From the NCBI RefSeq assembly GCF_032362555.1, contig NC_083530.1, positions 5,362,001 to 5,426,000 of the forward strand: a DNA stretch of 64,000 nucleotides, read 5' to 3'. Every line of letters begins with the position of its first letter. Positions within the stretch are counted from its first letter, which is position 1. The notes beneath the pieces are model-generated. The model was given only the letters and a program-made list of their open reading frames with translations, made no database searches and was not told the DNA's origin. Made by a program: the position numbers and the translations under genes. The DNA is from Amyelois transitella (Eukaryota; Arthropoda; Insecta; Lepidoptera; Pyralidae). Of this stretch, positions 32,156 to 40,900 are shown piece by piece.

Positions 32156-32402
32156 TAGGGTCGTGTGGTTCTCGGCACGAAGAAGAAGAAGAAGAAAAAA
32201 TAAGGGCGACGAAGGGAGGTTTTTAACCTTGGGATTCTCCTTTTAGGCGATGGGCTAGCAACCTATCACTATTTGAATCTCAATTCTATCATTAATTCAT
32301 TAATTAATATTATCATAATCCCTTACTCGCCTTTTACGACATCTATAGCAAAGAGATGGAGTGGTCCTATTCTTTTTTCTATTGGTGCCGGTAACCACCC
32401 AG
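32156..32402. repeat. Two truncated SINE1 pieces, head-to-head
   Basis: A forward piece (32156-32300) meets a reverse piece (32320-32402, CGCCTTTTACGACATCTATA to GGTGCCGGTAACCAC). Confidence 0.7.
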
Positions 32403-32684
32403 GCACATGTATGTATTTATTATTAATATTATACTTTTTGGTGTATATTTTTAATAAAAACCAAAAAAGATGTGACACTTTGTCTTAAGTCTGCACATAT
32501 CAGATGATCTTTTACCGCAAACATATACATAGTTTGTAAATATTATGCAGAACTTTATAAATGATCTAACTGTGTCAAATGTCAACAGATAGCTACATTA
32601 TCTTAACTGGACGGAGGTATACTTGCTTCAAATGTACTAGAATCTACAGGAAAAATCTTTGTTTGGATAAGTTTTTGACGAATT

Positions 32685-32914
32685 TAGTCTTATAAACTTG
32701 GGATTCCTCTTATAGGAGATGAGCCCATCGCCTCGTTCGCCTATATTTCTTTATGATAGATTTGAGATTCAAATAGAGACGGGTGCTAGCCCATCGCCTA
32801 AAAGAAGAATCCCATGTTTACGAGCTTATCCCTTAGTCGCCTTTTACGACATCCATGGGAACGAGATGTGTGTGGTCCTATTTTTATTATTATAGATGCC
32901 GGGAACCACACGTC
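32685..32914 (-). repeat. SINE1-like element plus short forward fragment
   Basis: The reverse copy 32740-32914 ends GATGCCGGGAACCACACG; a forward scrap with AACTTGGGATTCCTCTTATA precedes it. Confidence 0.75.
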
Positions 32915-33025
32915 ACTTGGATTATTCACTTTTACAATCAGCGCGCTAAGAGAAACCTCTTTTAGAGACAGATTTTTTGCCACCAAATACGGAAGCAACA
33001 ATAAATATGTTTGTTTATTAAAGAA

Positions 33026-33064
33026 CTAGCTGTCCCGGCAAATGTTGTTTTGCCATATAAATAA
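33026..33064 (-). mobile_element. 3' remnant of the CCGGGACAGCTAG Helitron
   Basis: Only the terminal 39 bp remain, directly followed by the Lep1 element at 33065. Confidence 0.6.
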
Positions 33065-33301
33065 CTAGCTGTGCCCGCGACTTCATTCGCGTGGAATAGT
33101 TATTTTGGGCATCATTGAAGCATCAACGATGAATAATTTTCCCTGTTTTTTTCACATACCTATTCCATTATTTCTTTGCTCCTTTTAGTTGCAGCGTGAT
33201 GTTATGGTTTATTCAAAGAGAATTTTTCAATTCGTACCAGTAGTTCCTGAGATTAGCGCGTTCAAACAAACAAAATCTTCAACTTATGATATTAGTATAG
33301 A
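33065..33301 (-). mobile_element. Lep1-type Helitron, complete
   Basis: Minus-strand copy: TC start at 33301-33300, CTAG end at 33068-33065, with CGCGAATGAAGTCGCGGGCA just inside. Confidence 0.8.
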
Positions 33302-33521
33302 TTACTAATAATAAATATAAACACCACACTTACCCAAAGAACCGTTATTGCCAAAGCGTTGACAAAACACTAAAACGAAGTAACTTATAATTGAGATAAC
33401 AGGTTATGTGAGGTGAATGCTATCTGTGACCTATTTTATCTACAAAATAAACATTTTGAATATCACTTGATACAAACTGCCAAGCGTAAGTTGGCGTTTT
33501 GGAATTAACACATATTTATAT

Positions 33522-33712
33522 ACTACTATCAATCCCTCGGGAACTCTGTGATAAGAAGTAGCCTATGTGTTATTATGGGTCTTCAGCTACCCACATACCA
33601 AATTTCATCGTAATCGGTTTAGTAGTTTTTTCGTGAAAAGGTAACTAACATTCATACTGACATCCCGACATACTCACAAACTTTCGCATTTATAATATTA
33701 GTACGAGTAGGA
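33522..33712 (-). mobile_element. Helitron (TCCTACTAATATTATAAATG family), 3' truncated
   Basis: Includes ACTTTCGCATTTATAATATT and TCAGCTACCCACATACC; the GC-rich end is lost. Confidence 0.65.
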
Positions 33713-33724
33713 TGCATACATGGC

Positions 33725-33830
33725 TAGGTTTTTTCGGTTAGTGTTCAAACTAATGTACATAACTTTGAAAATAGTCATTATAACATGGCCGAGGTGGGAT
33801 TTGAACATGGAAGTTTACTTTATTAAATAA
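33725..33830 (-). repeat. tRNA-derived SINE fragment (family B)
   Basis: Matches TGTACATAACTTTGAAAATA and ACATGGCCGAGGTGGGATTTGAAC, the body and B-box region seen better at 62140-62277. Confidence 0.55.
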
Positions 33831-34031
33831 ATAAAATAAAACACTGGAAATAACATATATCGTTGTATTTAATTGTTAAAAATAAATTATTTTGGTAATT
33901 TTAACATTACATAAAAATATTGTTTGTAATAGAACTCTTCCTTTATTAATGTGGGTTATTATTAAAGTAACTATATGCGATTTCAGGTCACAAAAATGTG
34001 GAATTTGATCACTCAGGTGACCAAAGTGGAA

Positions 34032-34248
34032 TCCTACTAATACTCGTATTATAAATGCGAAAGTTTGTGAGCATGTCAGGATGTCAGTATGGATGTTTGT
34101 TACTCTTTCACGCAAAAACTGCCGAACCAATTACGATGTAATTTAGTATGTATATGTAGTATGTAAGTAGCTGATAGGCTTCTTTTTGTCACAGAGTTCC
34201 CGCGGGATTGATAGGGTTTCCATGCGGCGAAGTCGCGGGCGACCTTAG
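34032..34248 (+). mobile_element. Helitron (TCCTACTAATATTATAAATG family), near complete
   Basis: Runs from TCCTACTAATACTCG to CATGCGGCGAAGTCGCGGGC and CTTAG. Confidence 0.7.
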
Positions 34249-34256
34249 TAATTCAT

Positions 34257-34375
34257 ACATACATATAATCACGTCTACATCCCTTGCTTTTTGACCCGAC
34301 TTACAGCCTTGAAAAGTCTAAAAGGCCACGTTCAGCTGTATGGCTTTATAATGGAATTGAGATTCAAATACTTAG
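34257..34375 (-). repeat. SINE1-like element, 3' part
   Basis: (CATA)n tail, CACGTCTACATCCCTTGC and GGCCACGTTCAGCTGTATGG. Confidence 0.75.
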
Positions 34376-34654
34376 AACAAGTTTCAAAACTAACCTGTCA
34401 TTACAGGTTATACTGTCAGATTAGAGTTTTGTGTTTTTGTTTTGAAATAAATATGTACTTCAATTTCAATTTTATTACTTACTTGAACTTCTCATTCAGG
34501 TGCATACCATTTCGGATCGGAATGGTTTTTTTTGGTAACCACTTTTGTATGACCACTTTGGAAACAGATATCCGATAAAAATTTCCTATGTCAAAATTGC
34601 ACATTCAGGCAACTGAATTTGTAACCATGCGTTTAGGTTAGGGTTAAGTTTCCC

Positions 34655-34760
34655 TACAAAGGTTGCGGAGGTCAGATTGGATTCAGGATGGTCTAATGTG
34701 CACCCTGGGCTCCTCTCCAGAGATAGGAGAAAGTAATCGGGATTAACGCTTATAAAAATA
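34655..34760 (+). repeat. SINE3-like element
   Basis: TACAAAGGTTGCGGAGGTCA, CTGGGCTCCTCTCCAGAG and a degraded AACCGGGACTAA block, joined to a SINE-B 3' scrap at 34590-34640. Confidence 0.65.
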
Positions 34761-34869
34761 AGAGGTACACAGATTTTGATATAAATCAAGTGAACACAAA
34801 AGATTAAGAAGGGCGTTAGATTTGTATGGCTTAAAGCATTCTTATAATTATTATGTTTCTCCTCTTGGA

Positions 34870-35190
34870 TTTCACGGGTCTATACACCCCGGATTTTTGA
34901 GAGGCTTGCGTGGGGATATAAATCCAACACGTAGAGGCCCTTTGGAGAAGTTGATGTTATGTTGTTCTCCTGCCAAAACCTGTTCCCGGGCATATCAATA
35001 AACGATATGTCCATGAACAGGTCTCGGCAGGAGGTGGAGCTATTACAAAATAAGGAAAAGGATGATGGGTTATGGAGTTGACGTTTGGATGGATTTAAAC
35101 TGGACTATTGCTGGAGAAGTTCGGGCACCTGCCATAATCATGAATACGTGACTATTATGTGGCAGGTGGTGACTCGCCACTCACTAAAAT
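34870..35190 (-). repeat. Unclassified interspersed repeat
   Basis: Contains GGAGAACAACATAACATCAA and an imperfect hairpin around 34978-35023 (CCTGTTC ... GAACAGG). It looks like a repeat body, but I find no second copy here to define its ends. Confidence 0.35.
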
Positions 35191-35249
35191 AATTATTAAG
35201 TATTATTTATAGGATTATTCTTCTTCCTATTATTCTTTTGATTTAAAGG

Positions 35250-35318
35250 TTACTTCGATGTCCACTGTACTCGTTGGCCGTTCTTCCACACAGGTTGTTC
35301 AGGTATTCGTTCTGTTGC
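35250..35318 (-). CDS. Possible terminal exon, unidentified
   Basis: An acceptor TTTCTTTTACAG is followed on the minus strand by 22 codons and TAA: ATERIPEQPVWKNGQRVQWT then SK. A second frame (QQNEYLNNLCGR) is also open, so the call is weak. No partner exon was found. Confidence 0.2.
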   Translation of the reverse strand, partial: ATERIPEQPVWKNGQRVQWTSK

Positions 35319-35459
35319 CTGTAAAAGAAATCATCATTGTATCTCTTTCATTCGTATCGAAAGAGAAGGGGATGTCTTTCGTTTATCCAATCGGTGACAT
35401 TATGGTGAATGGTCAGGTTAAATTACCCAAAGCCAATGTGTTTACGTGAAAATATGAAT

Positions 35460-35645
35460 ATACATACATATACTCATGTCTATATCCCTTGCGGGGTAGA
35501 CAGAGCTAACATTCTTGAAAAGACTGACAGGGACACGTTCAGCTGTGTTTATTTTTAAATTAAGATTCATTTAAATTATGAATATGGATGAAGTGAAAGA
35601 AGTTATGTAGGTAGTCTCTACCAATCCCTCCGGGTCAGAGACGTT
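35460..35645. repeat. SINE1 reverse fragment followed by SINE2 fragment
   Basis: 35460-35560 has CCCTTGCGGGGTAGACAGAG; 35578-35645 has GAATATGGATGAAGTGAAAG and CCCTCCGGGTCAGAGACG. Confidence 0.65.
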
Positions 35646-35788
35646 TTGTTATAAATACTTATATAGATACATTCAAGACCCAAGCAAATCAGAAAAAGGT
35701 CGGTTTTCGTCATTCCCTGAAAGAGATTCGAACCCGGGACCTACTGTGTCACAGACAAGCGCACTACCGCTGCGCTACAGAGGATGAA
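35645..35788 (-). repeat. tRNA-derived SINE (family A)
   Basis: On the minus strand the head has an A box (AGCGCAGCGGTAGTGCG) and B box (GGTTCGAATC), then the body with CTTGAATGTATCTATATAAG. Relatives are at 41094-41241 and 45164-45395. Confidence 0.75.
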
Positions 35789-35879
35789 TTCATCTTTCTA
35801 TATTTCTTACGTACATAATACCTACCTCTATTTTATTTTTTCTACACTATGCGAATATAGTGTGTGTGTTGTTATTTTG

Positions 35880-36070
35880 ACAGTCGAATGTTATAGGCAA
35901 CCGATTTCAAGGCGCGTCGGTTCAAATCTCACCGCGGCCATTAACGACTTTTTTCTGAGTTAAGTTATTATGTACGCTGATGCTTTAACAGTGAAGGATA
36001 ACATCGTGAGGAAACCTAGACATTCAGGCAACTGGATCTGTGTGTGTGGTGTGTGATCAAAGCTGGGTTT
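35880..36070 (+). repeat. tRNA-derived SINE fragment (family B)
   Basis: GCGTCGGTTCAAATCTCACCG (B box) and the body to ACATCGTGAGGAAACCTAGA and ATTCAGGCAACTGGATCTG. Confidence 0.6.
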
Positions 36071-37265
36071 AGTAGATCTGCGCAGATCAGATCTCTTCTT
36101 GTAGGTACCTAATTACCTGACTTACCCACACTAGAAACATGGTCAAAGACGCAGCTTAAGACTTCGACTTTTTTATCAATAGAAAGCAAAAAATATTAAA
36201 ATGTTTTTAAAAGGTTGGCGCAGGAAAATATAGAAAAAAGAAAACAACAACATGAACTTAAAAATAAAAATTTATTCATAAAACCATAACGTTTTAAAAT
36301 ACAATGGCATAAACGCATTATCAAAATTCGTTCACATTTCTAAGGCAACTTTATAGATGTATACGTTTTCATAAAAAAAAAATTAAAACGAATAAATAAA
36401 TATAATTTTAGAGCAAAAATGTCAAGAATCAGCCATTAATTACTTGAGATTTTTGCAAAATTAGATCAAATAAAATAAATTAATTGGTCCACAAATATCG
36501 AATGTAAATATAGTTTTTAACATTTTCTAAAATATAAAATCTTTGTACTGAACTTTGTATAAGTCAATAAGTAAATATAATTTCATTTATCAAAATGCTT
36601 GAAGATCGTGGTTTTTGGGCAATATATTTTTAACCAAGATCTTCAATTAAATAAACTACAAAATTATTGTCATGGTATATAAAAATTTCTTAAATTATAC
36701 AAATAGGTACTTTTGCTAAATTTACTTAAAACTTTAAATGAAAATAAGAAAAATAAGTCAAAGTTGAGAAAAAGCAGATTAAAATAATTAAAAACTTTGC
36801 GAAAATTTATTTAAAACTAAGGCAGTTTGTTCTTTATAAAAATACTGTTTCAAATTTGAGTTTTTCATTTGGCACTATGTTTAAATTGTACAGGAATTAC
36901 AGGAATAAATAATATCCCTTTTCGGGTACTTAAAAAATATTAGAGAAAGCTGCTTTAAATTAATAAATATATGCGTTTGCAATGTTTTTCTTGGTGATTA
37001 TCATATAAAATAAAAATTTTATAATAATAATGAATTAAACTAATTAATTTAAAAACAAAATTATAAACACATTATAAGAGAGCTTTTTTACTAAGTAAAT
37101 GTTGTCTATACGCAGCAAATTCTTTTATTAATAAAAATAATACTCATGCAAAAAAATTTTTGAATCGCCGTCTCAATGATGTGTCTTCGTTTTAGAAAAA
37201 TCATCAATAATAAAGTTAGATTTATCTAGAATTATTTTACTTCGATGTCCAAAACAAATTTCGGT
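36071..37265. other. AT-rich, TE-free block
   Basis: About 1.2 kb with none of the window's repeat families. It is probably 3' UTR of a minus-strand transcript (GTPCH or the small frame at 37266). AATAAA signals on the minus strand are plentiful. Confidence 0.35.
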
Positions 37266-37538
37266 TCAATCATTAATGGTCTGGTCTACATAATTTGTAA
37301 GATTCATCACGAACAACAAGATAAAATGGAATTCGGAATTTAATCTGATTGAAAAACTGTCCTCGAACGAAAGATATTTTTTTTTCTTTTCTTCGTTTTG
37401 GCTATGAAATTTCTTCAGGAGTTTTTTTGCAAGTTCTAGTTCCAGTTCTAAAATTATACTCAGTATTGATCGAGTAATAGCTGTGGGCGCTTTACTTCGG
37501 CCTATTCCGGGACTTTTTGGGACAACATCAAAAGTCAT
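37266..37538 (-). CDS. Possible small protein, 90 aa, unidentified
   Basis: From the Met at 37538 the frame reads MTFDVVPKSPGIGRSKAPTA, a helix-prone middle (IILELELELAKKLLKKF), then a Lys-rich patch and a hydrophobic end. An upstream ATG near 37569 opens a different 14-codon frame that would act as a uORF. A TATA-like TTATAAG lies near 37610. The block downstream is TE-free. No family is recognised; it could equally be a chance frame within the GTPCH 3' flank. Confidence 0.2.
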   Translation of the reverse strand: MTFDVVPKSPGIGRSKAPTAITRSILSIILELELELAKKLLKKFHSQNEEKKKKYLSFEDSFSIRLNSEFHFILLFVMNLTNYVDQTIND

Positions 37539-37792
37539 CAAATTCGATATTGTAACACTCTCCAACACTCATGCTTGTCCAAAAACACTAAATAATTAAT
37601 AATCCACACTTATAAATCATTAATAGCTCATCAAACACAAATTTTGGAAAAATATTACAGCACAAACTACATGACGTTTAGGTTCCCGCCAAAAAGTCCA
37701 GAGAATTTTTTATTGGTCATTCACTGGCCGAAAAAAATAAAAGAGCACAGATTAAAAAAACATTACAAACGCAACGGAACAATTTCGCGGGC

Positions 37793-37922
37793 TCACTTGG
37801 AGTGCACTAAATTGAGGAACTCCTCCCTCGTCTTCGGGTCGTCACGGAACACTCCGAGCATGGTCGACGTTACAGTCTTGCTATTTATTTTCTGGACTCC
37901 ACGCATTACCATACACATGTGC
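37793..37922 (-). CDS. Pu: GTP cyclohydrolase I exon 6 (terminal)
   Basis: Acceptor TTGTTACAG. Encodes [40 protein letters not shown], then SK and TGA. The ending FLNLVxSK is the usual C-terminus of insect enzymes. Confidence 0.95.
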
Positions 37923-40900
37923 CTGTAACAATAGACAATTTTTTTTTATAAGGAATCCTAAACTTTGTGTGTTATAGAACAAAATGTAAATAAAATTGTT
38001 GTTTTACGTATAACTGACTAATCTTGCTAATTAACGCCTAACGCCATCTATCGTTGGACGGAAGTACTAAAAAATTGATTTGTTTACGTTTTAAGTCTCA
38101 GATAGCCAATTAAGTTAACAACTTAATTATTCCTATTCAGCGACACACTAAGATGAATAATTAATGAAGATACATTAAAAGATAAGTGCTTAATTAGTAT
38201 AAAATAGCCGGCTATTGTAAAAATTGGAAATAACTTATAACAATATCCTTCTAATATTATAAATGAGAAAAGTGTTTGTTTTTTACTATTTCAAACAAAA
38301 TCTACATGTCGGATCTTGATGGAATTAAAAACACGGGTAGAATGCAATCTGGAATAACACAAATAGTTCTTGCTGCTCCCAAAATTCCCACGGAAGCGAA
38401 GTCCCTTGGCGCAGTAAGTCCATAAATTAGGATACTTACACTCCTTCAATGACCACGGCGACTCCAGCGGGCCTTACTGCCTGGGTCACAGCCACCGCTA
38501 TCTGCTTGGTCAACCGCTCCTGAACTTGAAGGCGACGGGAGAAGATCTCCACGATCCTGGAATAAGAAAGACGGCGGTCTTCAGGTTAATAGGCCAGGGT
38601 TACCATTCGGTCATCAGCCCCCCAACCCCCAGCCCCCAGCTGAACGTGGCGTTTCAGTCTTTTCAAGATTGTTGGCTCTGTCTATCCCGCAAGGGATATA
38701 GACGTGATGATATGTATGTATGTATTTATAAGATGCAACTGGGACTAGCCAGGAGGAAATGGCGACTCCAAGAAAGAATAACCAACTCGCTGGATTGACC
38801 TGATCAAAGAAGCTACTGAGTCTACCATGGTCCACTGTACTCGCAACGTCAGCAACCGGCAGAAATGGAAGCGAATCACTGAGAGAACAATCCTCGGGAA
38901 AGAATACAACCCGCCGAACACCTCTCCATGTACCTCGTCTGCGCAACCATGACCAATCCGACAAGAGTGTACGACTAAGAAGAAGAAGAAAGAGTAAAGT
39001 GACTAGCTTAAATCTATGACTAACCTGGCCAACTTGCTGAGCCCCAAGATCTTGCCTTGCGGAAGGTACCCAATGGATACCTTCCCGTAAAAGGGTACCA
39101 GATGGTGCTCGCACATGGAGAACATCTCTATATCCTTCACCACCACCATCTCGTCTGTGTCTTCGTCAAATATGGCGTTGTTCAGCACCTCTGGAATGAG
39201 AAAAAGTTTAAGTTTGTGAATGATATTGTACCAAAGAGTTCGTGAAAGATATTGTACCGAAGAGTTCGTGAATGATATTGTACGAATGAGTTCGTGAATG
39301 ATATTGTACGGAAGAGTTCGTGAATGATATTGTACGGAAGAGTTCGTGAATGATATTGTACGAACAAGTTCGTGAATGATATTGTACGGAAGAGTTCGTG
39401 AATGATATTGTACGAAAGAGTTCGCGAATGATATTGTACCAAAGAGATCGTGAATGATATTGTACTCGTACGAAAGAATTCGTATAAGATTTCATATGTT
39501 TTTATTTATTTACTAACACAAAAATATATACCGGAGAAATAGTACAGAAATTGTAGTACATACAAACATTTGGCCGTGTAGGGATAAGCGATAGGCTTAT
39601 ACATACATACATAAAATCACGCCTCTTTCCCGGAGGGGTAGGCAGAGACTACCTCTTTCCACTGGCTTATAAACTTACAATTCCTTTTTTTGCGACAGCC
39701 CAGCAACCTGTCACTAATTGAATCTCAACTCTATCATGAAGCCAAACATAGAAACGGGGCCTATCAGTCTTTTCAAGACTGTTGGTTCTGTCTACTCCGC
39801 AAGGATCATAGACGTGATAATAAGTAATGTAATCTAAGTTCTTCAATTCTAATGTTGTACCTTCAAGACTCTGGTCGTAGCCCTTGGTGAAAAACAGCAT
39901 CGCCTTGGCCGCGCGCTCCGGAGTCTTCAGCAGACCCTCCCTCTGTGGATCTTCTCCTAAACCTGAAATTGTACAATTACAAAGTTTATACATGAGTGCC
40001 GTGTGGTTCCCGGGACCAATACAAAAAAGAATAGGACCACTCACACATCTCTTTCCCATGGATGTCGTAAAAGGCGGCTAAGGGATAGGCTTTTAAAATT
40101 GCGATCCTTTTTTAGGCGATGGGCTAGCAGCCGAGCAGCTGAACGTGGCCATTCAGTCTTTTCGGGACTATTGGCTCTGTCTACCCCGTAAGGGATATAC
40201 GTGACTATATGTATGTATCTTATACATGAGTTACTGTACATTGTTAGTCTTTATCATAATCACGTTTATATCCCTTGCGGGGTAGACAGAGCCAGCAGTC
40301 TTGAAGACCGACAGGCTACGTTCTGTTGTAAGGTTCGATGATAGAATTGAGATCCAAATAGTGAAGGGTTGCTAAGTAATTAAATCTCAATTCTCTCATT
40401 TTCAGTTGGCTCTGTCTACAGCGCGTAAAGACGTGATTTATGTATGTATGTGTTTATAATAAACTAGCGACCCGCCCCGGCATCGCACGGGTGCAAAATT
40501 ATAAATGTTTGTTTGTTTGTTTGTAATATCTTTATTGCATAGAAATTTACACAGTAACAAGAAAATAGTACAAAGTTATAAAATAAACAAATCACTAGCA
40601 ATGGCGGACTTATCCCATAAAGGGATCTCTTCCAGTCAACCAATCAATGTTATTATTATACATAAAAACCTCCGTCTTGAATCACTCTACCTGTTACAAA
40701 AAACTGCATCAAAATCCGTTGCGTAATTTTAAAGATGTAAGCATACAGACAAACAGACTAAAATAGCGACTTTGTTTTATACTATGTAGTGATGATATAC
40801 ATATATATGTAGTGACAACAATTTACTTACCCGTCAGTAGCAGTCTATATGAGTTAGCCATGTCGGGAAGGAGGGCTTCCCTGGTCGGCGGTCTGTGGTC

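Noticed and set aside
34978-35023. Imperfect hairpin considered as a microRNA precursor
   Set aside because: Sits in a segment that looks like an interspersed repeat and the stem has several interruptions; no evidence for processing.
37644-37928. 94-codon plus-strand frame
   Set aside because: Opposite strand of GTPCH terminal exon 6.
38614-39114. 166-codon minus-strand frame
   Set aside because: Spans intron 4, a LINE scrap and a SINE1 next to GTPCH exon 4; only the exon part is real.
39211-39478. Possible CRISPR array
   Set aside because: Units are contiguous 26-bp tandem copies without unique spacers, in a eukaryotic intron.
39182-39495. Two overlapping 86-95 codon frames rich in [12 protein letters not shown] repeats
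   Set aside because: They are translations of the 26-bp minisatellite in a GTPCH intron; the repeat period is not a multiple of three, so both frames are by-products.
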